64,000 bases of DNA from Spirochaetaceae bacterium (GCA_025355995.1 JANXYQ010000008.1:1-64000); one strand, 5' to 3'. Numbered from the stretch's first letter, positions 1-7,903 are shown. Program-made: numbers and translations. The notes: generated from the letters alone by a model not told the origin.

Positions 1-12
1 CCCCCCCCCCCC
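1..12. repeat. Run of twelve C at the window edge
   Basis: Twelve consecutive C residues open the window, 24 bases before the ATG of the HRDC gene. They could be a real homopolymer tract in the DGR leader. They could equally be a contig-end artefact, since poly-G/poly-C ends are common in two-colour short-read assemblies. Nothing to the left is visible. Confidence 0.5.
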
Positions 13-36
13 GCGACTCGGTTGATTGGAGAAAGC

Positions 37-513
37 ATGAGAGTCCAATATGCCTCATTCGTCGTTCCTCCTTATGCGAACAGTCCTGAGCAGGAAGAGC
101 TCAACCGATTCTTGCGCGGCAACCGCGTCGTCGACGTCCGAAAAGAGCTCGTTCAGGGAGAGAACGGACCGAGCTGGCTCTTCCTCGTCGAGTACCTGGA
201 TGCAAGCCCCGCCCGCGACCGGGCCATGGGCGCACCGAAGATAGACTACAAGGAGGTCTTGAGCCCGGAGGACTTCGCGGTCTTCTCGAAGCTCCGCGAC
301 CTGAGGAAATCGGTGGCGGAGGCTCAGGGCCTGCCGATCTACGCGGTATTCACGAACGATCAGCTGGCGACGCTGGCCAAGAATCGGCCGAGAAACCAGG
401 CCGATTTCAAGCGGGTAGAGGGCATCGGGGAAGGCAAGTTCGGTAAATTCGGGGAGCAATTCCTCGCGCTCCTCGCGGAGCTGTCAGGTGAGGCGAGCGG
501 GCCGGCTTTTTGA
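37..513 (+). CDS. HRDC-domain DGR accessory protein
   Basis: A 158-residue protein. Residues about 78-150 form an HRDC (helicase and RNase D C-terminal) nucleic-acid-binding domain, with the typical IYAVFTNDQLATLAK and VEGIGEGKFGKFGEQF segments. Residues 1-75 are a small beta-rich region seen in stand-alone HRDC proteins next to DGR reverse transcriptases. The ATG at 37 is chosen over the upstream TTG at 22 because GGAG lies six bases before it. The gene overlaps the RT gene by 26 bp, so the two are probably translationally coupled. In DGRs an HRDC protein or Avd is the usual nucleic-acid-binding partner. No Avd is visible here, so HRDC may fill that role (inference). Confidence 0.85.
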   Translation: MRVQYASFVVPPYANSPEQEELNRFLRGNRVVDVRKELVQGENGPSWLFLVEYLDASPARDRAMGAPKIDYKEVLSPEDFAVFSKLRDLRKSVAEAQGLPIYAVFTNDQLATLAKNRPRNQADFKRVEGIGEGKFGKFGEQFLALLAELSGEASGPAF

Positions 514-1678
514 CGCGATCTGCGAGCGCGACAACTTCAAGCTCGCCTGGCTGAAGGCCGCCCGAGGCAAGGCCGGCAATGCGGAGGTCCTCGGGTTTCG
601 GAACGGCTTCGATGCCAAGCTCGAGCGCCTGAGAAGCTCCTTCGCTGCGGGCGAGTTCGAGTTCGGGCGTTATAAGTATTTCAAGATCAGCGACCCCAAG
701 GAGCGCCTGATATCCGCCGCCTCCTTCCCCGAGCGCATCGCGCACCACGCGATCATGAACGTCCTCGATCCCGTCTTCGAGCGCTGCCAGATTTGCGACA
801 GCTACGCCTGCAGAGTGGGCAAGGGCACTCGGGCCGCCGTGCTGCGCGCCTTCCATGTCGCCAAGCGTGGCGGCTTCTTCCTGAAGATGGATGTCCGCAA
901 GTATTTCGACTCGATCGACCACCGCAGGCTCCTCGTTTCCCTCGAGCGACTCATCAAGGACGCCCGGGTGCTGGCGGTCCTCGGTCGGATAATCGACTCC
1001 TACGAGACGAGTCCCGGCAAGGGCATCCCCATAGGCAACCTGACGAGCCAGTACTTCGCCAACCACTATCTCGCGGCCCTCGACCATCGAGCGAAGGAGC
1101 GTCTCGGCGCGCGGCACTGGATTCGGTACATGGACGATATCCTCGCGTGCTCCGATCGAAGGGCGATGCTCGACGGGCTTTTTGAAAGCTGCGTCGCCTT
1201 CTGCCGGGAGGAGCTCTCGCTGGAGCTCAAGCCCAAAATCGTCGGGGATCTCTGCGACGGAGCCCCCTTCCTGGGATTTGTCGTGAAGCCGGGCGGGATC
1301 TATCTCTCGGCTAGGCGCAAACGTCGTTTCCGGCGCAAGGCGATGTCCATCGAACACGAGCTTTCCGCTGGGCGTATGTCGGAGCTAGAGGCCGGCGCGA
1401 GGATCGAGGCCATGACGGCGCACTGCCTAGTTGCGCGCGCCCGGGGCTTCCGATACGCTGTATTCCACGGGGGCGTCCTCGGGCGACAACCGCGTGAATC
1501 GCGGCGGCAGCTGGAACAACGACGCGAGGAATCTGCGGTCGGCGAATCGGAACAACAACGACCCCGGCAACCGCAACAACAACCTCGGTTTCCGTCTTGC
1601 CTGTCGCCCCTAGCCCGGTCCGCGACGGAGTCCCGGACCGAACCGGACGGCTCCGGGCCGCGAGATGGTCGCGGCTAA
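488..1678 (+). CDS. DGR-type reverse transcriptase
   Basis: A 396-residue RNA-directed DNA polymerase. The motif A aspartate is D135 in [13 protein letters not shown]. The catalytic YMDD is at residues 214-217. Residues 182-188 read IGNLTSQ; SQ at this place, instead of the SP of retroviral and group II intron enzymes, is the hallmark of diversity-generating retroelement RTs. The fold is complete to about residue 325, ending with the usual DGR C-terminal segment ([16 protein letters not shown]). The start is GTG 488, inside the end of the HRDC gene. Residues from about 330 to 396 are Arg/Gln/Ser-rich. They are an out-of-frame reading of the template repeat and of downstream hairpins, so the tail may be dispensable. 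The enzyme should copy template RNA into A-mutagenised cDNA for a target gene, which lies outside this window. Confidence 0.93.
   Translation: MRRAGRLFDAICERDNFKLAWLKAARGKAGNAEVLGFRNGFDAKLERLRSSFAAGEFEFGRYKYFKISDPKERLISAASFPERIAHHAIMNVLDPVFERCQICDSYACRVGKGTRAAVLRAFHVAKRGGFFLKMDVRKYFDSIDHRRLLVSLERLIKDARVLAVLGRIIDSYETSPGKGIPIGNLTSQYFANHYLAALDHRAKERLGARHWIRYMDDILACSDRRAMLDGLFESCVAFCREELSLELKPKIVGDLCDGAPFLGFVVKPGGIYLSARRKRRFRRKAMSIEHELSAGRMSELEAGARIEAMTAHCLVARARGFRYAVFHGGVLGRQPRESRRQLEQRREESAVGESEQQRPRQPQQQPRFPSCLSPLARSATESRTEPDGSGPRDGRG
1470..1613 (+). repeat. DGR template repeat (TR), inside the RT 3' end
   Basis: Read in the +1 frame relative to the RT, this segment encodes the C-terminus of a DGR target of the C-type-lectin/FGE-sulfatase class: [10 protein letters not shown], then RSANRNNN, then [11 protein letters not shown], closed by TAG at 1611-1613. 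It carries 13 Asn codons (AAC/AAT), the adenine-rich codons through which DGRs create diversity. The GC-rich, adenine-poor end (about 1587-1610) resembles an IMH-like boundary. The left boundary is approximate: homology to targets normally starts near the [11 protein letters not shown] stretch (about 1475-1500). The region has no start or domain of its own, so it is a template and not a gene. No matching variable repeat was seen in the window. Confidence 0.88.
1616..1675 (+). ncRNA. Two stem-loops directly after the TR (DGR RNA 3' module)
   Basis: Directly after the TR stop there is a 7-bp stem, CGGTCCG (1616-1622) with CGGACCG (1634-1640). A second 7-bp stem follows, GCCGCGA (1657-1663) with TCGCGGC (1669-1675). 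An alternative outer pairing, GCCCGG (1613-1618) with CCGGGC (1653-1658), could close the first hairpin. In studied DGRs the RNA next to the TR is structured and is where cDNA synthesis is primed. Assigning that role here is inference. Confidence 0.5.
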
Positions 1679-1685
1679 TATGAGT

Positions 1686-1748
1686 GCCCGCCCCCGTCTG
1701 GTAGACCTCGCGGACGCGAGGGCCGAAGGCCGGGGGCGGGCTTTTTTC
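1686..1748 (+). terminator. Branched rho-independent terminator of the DGR
   Basis: An 11-bp outer stem, GCCCGCCCCCG (1686-1696) with CGGGGGCGGGC (1731-1741), is followed by six T (1742-1747). The enclosed 34 bases hold a further perfect 7-bp hairpin, CCTCGCG/CGCGAGG (1706-1721). The element is thus a branched structure and not a simple hairpin. It closes the HRDC-RT-TR transcript. Confidence 0.8.
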
Positions 1749-1949
1749 ATTCGGCGCCAAGCCAGCGGAACTTACCGCCGCCACAAGGGTGCAACGGCTA
1801 GGCTCATTCGCGGAATAGTGCTACTAGAAAACTTTTAGAAAACGGTGAATGGCAAGGTTCTGTCATCCATTGAAGAAAAGGGCGGCTTTTGCTATATTTT
1901 GGTTCAACTCGTAGAGAGTCATTAATTTTGTGCATTACAGGGGTGTTCA

Positions 1950-2168
1950 ATGAAAGCCGAGCTCACCGCGATCATCGAAGAGGCTCCTGAGGGCGGCTAT
2001 TGGGCTTTCTGCCCAGAGATTCCGGGCGCGAACGGCCAGGGCGAAACAGTCGAGGATGCTCGACAGGACCTGCGCGAAGCCGTCGAGCTTATCCTCGAAG
2101 ACCACCGCGAGGACTTGACCCGCGGCCTTCCGCCTACCGCAATCCGAAGTACCCTGCTCGTGGGATGA
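1950..2168 (+). CDS. hicB: HicB-family antitoxin
   Basis: A 72-residue protein of the type II HicB antitoxin family, with the partial RNase-H-like fold: the N-terminal strand pair MKAELTAIIEE, GGYWAFCPEIPG, and the helix GETVEDARQDLREAVELIL. Known HicB proteins bind and neutralise HicA, and many also bind the operon promoter. This short form ends after the core and carries no obvious DNA-binding domain. Its stop overlaps the hicA start (ATGA at 2165-2168). The AT-rich 200 bp upstream (1749-1949) hold no gene and probably contain the promoter. The antitoxin-first order is one of the two known arrangements. Confidence 0.85.
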   Translation: MKAELTAIIEEAPEGGYWAFCPEIPGANGQGETVEDARQDLREAVELILEDHREDLTRGLPPTAIRSTLLVG

Positions 2169-2347
2169 AGCGTTCAGATCTCGAACGCAGATTGCGGATG
2201 GCTGGCTGCTACCTCAAGCGCGAGGGGGCTTCCCATTCGCTATGGATCAACCCGCAAACGGGAGTCGTCGAGGCGATTCCGCGGCACACGGAGGTCAAGG
2301 AACCCTTGGCGCGAAAGTTCCTGAAGAACCTCTCCGCGGAAGGGTAA
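2165..2347 (+). CDS. hicA: HicA-family mRNA interferase toxin
   Basis: A 60-residue HicA protein with the dsRBD-like fold. It starts MKRSDLERRLRMAGC and has the catalytic-His segment GASHSLW, followed by IPRHTEVKEPLARKFLK. HicA toxins cleave mRNA independently of the ribosome and are held inactive by HicB. The ATG overlaps the hicB stop by four bases, indicating translational coupling. Length and key His are intact, so the toxin is probably functional. The following 180 bp (2348-2527) show no convincing gene. Confidence 0.87.
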   Translation: MKRSDLERRLRMAGCYLKREGASHSLWINPQTGVVEAIPRHTEVKEPLARKFLKNLSAEG

Positions 2348-2527
2348 ATTTGAGCGTCGATGCAAGAGACATTCGGATCGCCAACCGGGACTGCGTCGGT
2401 CCCGGAGTTCGGGTTGCGGTATCTATTTCCAGCTTGTCATTTCCTATATCGGTACGCGATGAGGGCTTGGTTTTTTCGGCCGCAAGAACAGGGGGGCTCT
2501 GCTCGAGCCACCCGCGACTTCTCAGTT

Positions 2528-3127
2528 CTATTCCGCGAACAGGTCCTTCGGATCCACGGAGAATCCTTCGAGCGCCTCCGATGCTATAGGCGATGGCTCA
2601 CTGATCATATCGCGCAGCTCGCCCTCGTCGAAGGTTCCCGGGTCCTTCAGCCTGAAGGCAAGCAGGGAGCGGTTGCCCGGGTCGACGACCCAGTACTCGC
2701 GCACGCCGCGTTTCTCGTAGAGGCGATACTTCTCGTTTAGGTCCTTTTTCGCGGTGGAGGGCGAGAGTATCTCGATGACGAAGTCGGGGGCGCCGCGGGC
2801 GCCCGCCTCCTTAAGCTTGGAGCGATCGCAGAACACCGCGATGTCCGGCTGGACGACTGTGTCCACCTCGTCGTCGGCTTCGTCTCCGGAGGGCAATAAT
2901 ACATCGAAGGGGGCTGCGAAGACTCTGCAGGGCTTGCCTTCGAGGAAGTTTCCGATCCAGCGGGAAAGGCGCTCGCTGTAGAGCTGGTGTACCGTCCTCG
3001 GGGCCGGGCTCATGCTCCAGGCTTGTCCATCGATGAGCTCCCAGCGCTCCCCGTCGTCCCAGTTCCGGTAGTCGCCGTAGGTGAAGCGCCGGTCCAGGTC
3101 CCTCGCAGCGTCCGCCATCGCCTTCAT
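2528..3127 (-). CDS. Uma2-family (DUF820) putative endonuclease
   Basis: A 199-residue protein of the Uma2/DUF820 family, which has a PD-(D/E)XK nuclease fold. Visible core pieces are GERWELIDG near residue 25, the strand VVQPDIAVFCD with its Asp, PDFVIEILSPST with the acidic residue, and the downstream K in the KYRLYEKRGVREYWVVDP stretch. The family is common in cyanobacteria and multicellular bacteria and is often mobile; its biological role is not settled. A GGAGG sits one base before the ATG at 3127 and ten before the ATG at 3118, so the protein may start at its fourth codon. It stands alone. Confidence 0.8.
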   Translation of the reverse strand: MKAMADAARDLDRRFTYGDYRNWDDGERWELIDGQAWSMSPAPRTVHQLYSERLSRWIGNFLEGKPCRVFAAPFDVLLPSGDEADDEVDTVVQPDIAVFCDRSKLKEAGARGAPDFVIEILSPSTAKKDLNEKYRLYEKRGVREYWVVDPGNRSLLAFRLKDPGTFDEGELRDMISEPSPIASEALEGFSVDPKDLFAE

Positions 3128-3208
3128 GCCTCCAGTATAGCATGAACGCCGGCGGACGGCGCCTGCGATTGAGGTCGTGCCGACCCGGCGATACTAGGCG
3201 CCCGAGCC

Positions 3209-4870
3209 TCAGCCGAGGTCGGGTTGCGCTCGCTTGGAATCCTCGCTCTCGCGAGAGCCTGACGCCTTGGGGGCGTCAGGCTTCATCGTCGGGAAAAGTA
3301 TCACGTCGCGGATCGAGTAGGCGTTCGTCAGGAACATCACTATCCGGTCGATGCCTATGCCCATGCCGCCGGTGGGGGGCATCCCCACCTCGAGGCTCGA
3401 CACGAAGTCCTCGTCGAGGGCGTAGGCCTCGTCGTCTCCGAGGGCCTTCTCGCGCTCCTGCTGCTGGAAACGCTCGAGCTGGACGATGGGGTCGTTGAGC
3501 TCGGAGTAGGCGTTGCAGATCTCGCGGCCGTAGACGAAGCCCTCGAAGCGCTCGGTCATCGTCGGGTCGCCGGGCTTCTGCTTCGTGAGCGGCGAGATGT
3601 CGGTCGGGTAGTCCATGACGAAGGTCGGCTGGATGAGGTTCTTCTCGGCGTACTTCTCGAAGGCCGCGTTGAGGATGTCGCCTTTGGTGCAGTCCTGGAG
3701 CATCTTCTTGAGCTCCTCGGTCAGGCCGAGCTCGGTCGCGAGCTTCCTCGCCTCCTCGTCGGTCTTCACCGACGTGAAGTCGGGGCCGCCGTAGGTCCTC
3801 ACGGCGTCGATCATCGTGAGGCGCCGCCACGGCGCCGCGAACTCGAGCTCGGTGCCTTGGTAGTCGACCTTAGTGCCGCCGGTCGCCTTGATCGCGGCGT
3901 GGGAGACGAGGCCCTCGCAGAGCTCCATCATCCCGTTGTAGTCGGTGTAGGCCTGGTAGAGCTCGATCATCGTGAACTCGGGGTTGTGCCGGATGTCGAT
4001 GCCCTCGTTGCGGAAATTCTTGCCCATGTCGTAGACCCGCTCCATGCCGCCGACTATGCAGCGCTTGAGGTAGAGCTCGGTAGCGATGCGCAGGTAGAGC
4101 TGGAGGTCGAGGGCGTTGGACTTCGTCACGAAGGGGCGGGCGGCCGCGCCCGAGGCGATGGTCGCGAGGACGGGGGTCTCGACCTCGATGTACTCGCGGC
4201 CGTCGAGGTATTCGCGGATCGCCGACACGATCCTCGTCCGCTTCTTGAATGTGTCCATCACCTCGGGGTTCATCACGAGGTCGAGGTAGCGGCGCCTATA
4301 GCGGATCTCTGTGTCCTTGAGGCCGTGGTACTTCTCGGGCAGGGGCTCGAGGGACTTGGCGAGGAGGGTGACCTGCTTCGCGTGGACCGAGACCTCTCCG
4401 CGGCGGGTGCGGAAGGCGAAGCCGCTCACGCCCACGATGTCGCCGCGGTCGAGGGCCTTCACGCGCGCGTATTCGTCGGCGCCGAGGTCGTCGATGTTGA
4501 TGTAGAGCTGGATGCGGCCGTCCCGGTCCTGAAGGTCGAGGAAGGAGGCCTTGCCCCCGTCGCGGAAGGACATGATGCGCCCGGCTACGGCTACGTCCTC
4601 GATCCTGACCGTGCCGCTCGCCGGGGCTACCCCGTCGACGACGGCGGCCTTTTCCCGGAGCTCGAAGTCGGCCTTGAGGGCGACGGAGTGGTGGCTCTGG
4701 TCGAATTTGACGATGGCGAAGGGATCGCGGCCCTCGGCCTGGAGTTTAGCCAGTTTCTCGCGGCGCACGAGCTGCTGCTCGTTGAACTCGCGCTCCAGGG
4801 TCGCTTCGTCTTTATCTTCGCTCGGCGTCTCTCTCGCCTGGGGCGCCGTCTTCGACTGTTCCTTGGCCAT
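3209..4870 (-). CDS. lysS: Lysyl-tRNA synthetase, class II
   Basis: A 553-residue class II LysRS that charges tRNA-Lys in the cytoplasm. It has an N-terminal OB-fold anticodon-binding domain (about residues 80-200, VAGRIMSFRDGGKASFLDLQ), class II motif 2 FRNEGIDIRHNPEFT, and motif 3 GGMGIGIDRIVMFLTN near residue 500. The N-terminal 35 residues are a charged extension with low complexity. The C-terminus continues past motif 3 by about 30 polar residues, a small departure from the usual end. Genes on both sides are unrelated, so it is probably transcribed alone. Confidence 0.97.
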   Translation of the reverse strand: MAKEQSKTAPQARETPSEDKDEATLEREFNEQQLVRREKLAKLQAEGRDPFAIVKFDQSHHSVALKADFELREKAAVVDGVAPASGTVRIEDVAVAGRIMSFRDGGKASFLDLQDRDGRIQLYINIDDLGADEYARVKALDRGDIVGVSGFAFRTRRGEVSVHAKQVTLLAKSLEPLPEKYHGLKDTEIRYRRRYLDLVMNPEVMDTFKKRTRIVSAIREYLDGREYIEVETPVLATIASGAAARPFVTKSNALDLQLYLRIATELYLKRCIVGGMERVYDMGKNFRNEGIDIRHNPEFTMIELYQAYTDYNGMMELCEGLVSHAAIKATGGTKVDYQGTELEFAAPWRRLTMIDAVRTYGGPDFTSVKTDEEARKLATELGLTEELKKMLQDCTKGDILNAAFEKYAEKNLIQPTFVMDYPTDISPLTKQKPGDPTMTERFEGFVYGREICNAYSELNDPIVQLERFQQQEREKALGDDEAYALDEDFVSSLEVGMPPTGGMGIGIDRIVMFLTNAYSIRDVILFPTMKPDAPKASGSRESEDSKRAQPDLG

Positions 4871-4947
4871 CTGTCGCTCCGTAATAATCGGCTAGTGGGC
4901 GACATTGTACCGGTAAAGGCGAACTCGATTCAATGACGGGGCGCGGC

Positions 4948-6150
4948 TTATCGCCTCAGCTCGACGAGCCGCGGGCTGCCGAAATCGATGATCCCCTGCC
5001 CGAGGGCGAAATAGCCGAAGATCCCTCGGGAGAAGTCCGATTCGCAGGGGAACTCGCCTACCTGGGTCCCGTTTACGAAGAAACGGCCCCGGCCATCGGC
5101 CACATCGAGGCGGAAGGCGTTCCTCAGCCTTTCTCTGCCGAGCCGCACCGAGGGAGCCTCGACGTCGAGGAGGGGAGAACCCTTGTCGCCGTTCACGAGC
5201 CGGGACACTATCGCCCTTCGGCCCTCGGTGACGCCTATGAGGAAGGCGTCGTTGGAATCATGGCCCAGGTAGACTCCGAAGGGCTGGTCGAGGCTCCCCT
5301 CCTTCCACATCGCCGTCCACTCGACGGAGAAGGGCAGGCCCGAAGGAAGGGCCGGGCCCCAGAGGGTCGCCCGCGCCTCGAGCTTGCCGTCGGACGCCTT
5401 CTTGTGGACGTAATCGACCGGCGCCACCTGGCTCGTCTTCTGTTGGAGGTCCTGGTACCAGAAGAGGCCGGCCCGGGCCAGTGGCTCCGCCAGGCCGAGG
5501 GCGAGGCCGGGGAATTCCCGCTTGAAGGCCGCCGCCGTCTCCGCGGCCTTCGCGGGATCGTAATCTATCGAGTAGCCGTAGTTGAAGCGCCCGTCCTTCG
5601 CGTTCTCCAGCGAGACCTCTATGGTTCCTAGGTCGAGCCCCTGGCCTGCCTTGATGGAGAAGGCGTAGTCCACCTTTATGTCGAGCCAATGGGTGACGGT
5701 GGTCGTCGTGGTGCCCGAGGTGTAGCTATAGGAGTCGATGGGCTGGTAGACCTCGCGGATGTGATAGAGGCCGGGCTCCGCCTCCGCGAAGACCAGGTCG
5801 TCGAAGCCGAGGGTTTCGCCCTCAGCCTTCCAGGCCGACTGGAGGGCCTTGCCCGACCAGAAATCCGACTTCGCGACATTGTTGGCGTACAGGGAGGAGC
5901 TCCGCTCTTGGTTCGCCCCGGGCTCCACTCCCAGCCTTTCTCCCACCTTGTCCAGGATGAGGTAGGGGCTTCCCTGGGGCTTGGCCGTCTTCGTGGCCAA
6001 ATGGATCCTGTAAACCAGGACGCCCTTCGCCCTGGAGGCGGAGGCATCGTCCTTGGCGATTTTGCTCAGGGGTTCGGTGGCGCAGCCCGAGGCCAGGGCC
6101 AGGACGCCGGCCAGGAGCAGGGGAAAGGCCTTTGCTGGTTTGTGTATCAT
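4948..6150 (-). CDS. Predicted lipoprotein with a lectin-like C-terminal domain
   Basis: A 400-residue exported protein. The signal peptide ends in a lipobox (LALASGC, Cys about 23), so it should be a lipoprotein. The middle region is beta-rich, with a Thr-rich turn (SGTTTTTVTHW). Residues about 255-400 look like a concanavalin/LamG-type jellyroll of the 3-keto-disaccharide hydrolase (DUF1080)-like kind: VYLGHDSNDAFLIGV, then FRLDVADGRGRFFVNG, then GYFALGQGIIDFG. No catalytic residues are evident. The ATG at 6150 overlaps the stop of the upstream gene (ATGA), so the two are coupled. Function is unknown; a surface binding role is a guess. Confidence 0.7.
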   Translation of the reverse strand: MIHKPAKAFPLLLAGVLALASGCATEPLSKIAKDDASASRAKGVLVYRIHLATKTAKPQGSPYLILDKVGERLGVEPGANQERSSSLYANNVAKSDFWSGKALQSAWKAEGETLGFDDLVFAEAEPGLYHIREVYQPIDSYSYTSGTTTTTVTHWLDIKVDYAFSIKAGQGLDLGTIEVSLENAKDGRFNYGYSIDYDPAKAAETAAAFKREFPGLALGLAEPLARAGLFWYQDLQQKTSQVAPVDYVHKKASDGKLEARATLWGPALPSGLPFSVEWTAMWKEGSLDQPFGVYLGHDSNDAFLIGVTEGRRAIVSRLVNGDKGSPLLDVEAPSVRLGRERLRNAFRLDVADGRGRFFVNGTQVGEFPCESDFSRGIFGYFALGQGIIDFGSPRLVELRR

Positions 6151-6686
6151 TGCGTCGTATCCTTGAAGTAGCTGATGCAGGAGACGCTCGCCGCAGGGAC
6201 GAATTGCACGTGGCTGCCGTAATACGCTCGCGCGAATACCGCGAGATCGGCGATGAGGTCCGCGCGAGCCAGCAGCTCCGAGCCCGAGCTCAGGGCTGAG
6301 CCAAGGAAGGCGCTGGGGCCGGCGCCCAGGCTGCCTCCCCAGAAGCTCTCGTCGTAATAGAAATAGTACCCGAGCCTAGCCTTGACCGGCACCATGAAAT
6401 TGGCGCTGTTCAGGGGGTCGAAGTAGTGGTAGTAGTCGAGGCCGAAGAATTTCCAGTCCTTGTTCATGCCGCAAAACCCGATGGCATCGTTCATCCCGAT
6501 GATGAAATTGAGCTCGAAGCCAGCGCCTCGAGGCAGGTCTCCCTGGGCGATGAGGGGTATGTTGACGGCGAGCTCTACGCCTCCCGCCCTCCAGCCCTGG
6601 CCCTCCCCGGGGAAGGGGTTCGCGAAGAGGGCCGGCAGGAAGGGCATAGAGAGGAGGAGGCAGAGGGAGAGTCGCCTAACCTTCAT
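6147..6686 (-). CDS. Exported protein, possible small outer-membrane barrel
   Basis: A 179-residue protein with a signal peptide (KVRRLSLCLLLSMPFLPALFA). The mature part alternates in hydrophobicity and is rich in Gly and aromatic residues (LDYYHYFDPL, RLGYYFYYDESFWGG), which suits a beta-barrel. The start at 6686 is chosen because AAGGAG lies six bases upstream; a longer in-frame extension to 6743 lacks a signal peptide. It forms a two-gene unit with the lipoprotein that follows (ATGA overlap). I do not recognise the family. Confidence 0.65.
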   Translation of the reverse strand: MKVRRLSLCLLLSMPFLPALFANPFPGEGQGWRAGGVELAVNIPLIAQGDLPRGAGFELNFIIGMNDAIGFCGMNKDWKFFGLDYYHYFDPLNSANFMVPVKARLGYYFYYDESFWGGSLGAGPSAFLGSALSSGSELLARADLIADLAVFARAYYGSHVQFVPAASVSCISYFKDTTQ

Positions 6687-6769
6687 TTTTGCTCCTTGCT
6701 CGTTTTTTCGGTCGCCTGGCGCAATGATAACAGCATCAACCATATCGCGGTCAAGCCTTCGCGTCCGCC

Positions 6770-7903
6770 CTATTTTAGGACGAGCTCGCCCTCGTGCTCG
6801 ACGACGGCCTCGTGGCCATCGGCCTTCGTCACGACTATCGTGGGCCTGGTCACGAGGCCGTCGAAGTGGATGAGGGCCGGGGCGTCCTCGTCATAGTTGG
6901 CGCCAATCGCGAAGTGGCAGGTCCGGAAGGCTTTCTCGTCCTCGAGCATGTTGCCCGCGACGACGGCCGCGGGATTGAGGCCGATGCCCAGCTCCCCGAT
7001 GTTGCGCGCGTTGCGGATATAGGCCTCCGCCTTGTCGGGGGGCATCGAGCCCTCTCGGCCTAGCTTTCTCGCGGCCTCCTCGCCCGATTCGACGGAGTCC
7101 CGGAGGGCCGCCGCCTCCTCGCCGCCGGTTATCTCGACGACGAAGCCGCCCTCGACGCGGCAGCGTATGGGCTCGCGTATGAGTATATCGCCCCCGAGGC
7201 CCGAGATGGAGCCGTCGAAGACAATGATCCCGTCGGAGGCGCCGAGCTGCGGCGAGACGAACACCTCTCCCGCCGGGAGATTCCCGCCCGAGCCGGGCTC
7301 GGAGAAATCGCCGTCGTCCGATTTCGGCGCCCGGCCCTTCAATCCCACGCGGATGTCCGTCCCGAGGGCGTTCGTGACCCTCGCGTAGATGGCTCCCGAA
7401 AGAGCTCCGGAAACGGCCTTGCAGCTAGCCTTGAGGGCGGCGTAATCGATCCTCACCGTCCTCGCGAACATCGCGCGGGTGGCGCCGGGCGACCAGAAGG
7501 CGCGAAGCGTCTTGGCCCCGTGGAGTTGGTAGTGGAAAATGTGGTCGTAGGCGATGCCGTTCCAGTCGTAGGGGGTCAGGATGCCCTCGCGGTCCTTGCC
7601 GAGCTTCTCGGCCGAGATGGATACGAAGGCGTCGGGCTTGGAATCGAAGGCCGCGATGACGGCGTCCTCGGCGTAGTCCGTCTGGGACTTCGCGGGCTGC
7701 ACGACGAGGGAGGGCTTCGCGCCGGCCGCGGCCGCCGCGTCGTACATCGCCGAGGCTATCTCGAGCGACTCGCGCTCGGGATTGGCGACGATGAGCACCG
7801 TCTCGCCCTCCCTCAGCCTAAGCGAAGAAGCGACGGCTATCCTCGCCGCCTCCGTGAGCCCGGGATAGGTCCCGAAGCCCGACGCGTCCGACATGCTGGT
7901 CAT
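6770..7903 (-). CDS. Aminopeptidase, M29 (leucyl aminopeptidase / AmpS-like) family
   Basis: A 377-residue metallo-aminopeptidase-like protein. The N-terminal half has the family beginning (AARIAVASSLRLREGETVLIVANP). The C-terminal half has the metal-site region: GNLPAGEVFVSPQ, then NIGELGIGLNP, CHFAIG and HFDGLV, supplying Glu, His and Asp ligands. M29 enzymes remove N-terminal residues from peptides using two divalent metals. One usual metal-ligand stretch is diverged here, so specificity cannot be told. It is flanked by exported proteins but has no signal peptide and should be cytoplasmic. Confidence 0.82.
   Translation of the reverse strand: MTSMSDASGFGTYPGLTEAARIAVASSLRLREGETVLIVANPERESLEIASAMYDAAAAAGAKPSLVVQPAKSQTDYAEDAVIAAFDSKPDAFVSISAEKLGKDREGILTPYDWNGIAYDHIFHYQLHGAKTLRAFWSPGATRAMFARTVRIDYAALKASCKAVSGALSGAIYARVTNALGTDIRVGLKGRAPKSDDGDFSEPGSGGNLPAGEVFVSPQLGASDGIIVFDGSISGLGGDILIREPIRCRVEGGFVVEITGGEEAAALRDSVESGEEAARKLGREGSMPPDKAEAYIRNARNIGELGIGLNPAAVVAGNMLEDEKAFRTCHFAIGANYDEDAPALIHFDGLVTRPTIVVTKADGHEAVVEHEGELVLK

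Noticed and set aside
1431-1613. A 60-codon gene ending in GFRLACRP
   Set aside because: It has no ribosome site or upstream domain and its sequence is exactly that of a DGR template. Recorded as the TR.
3259-3280. Hairpin near the lysS 3' end as a terminator
   Set aside because: It lies within the coding sequence and no T run follows.
3857-4936. 359-codon plus-strand frame over lysS
   Set aside because: Antisense shadow, Val/Gly/Glu-biased, no start signal.
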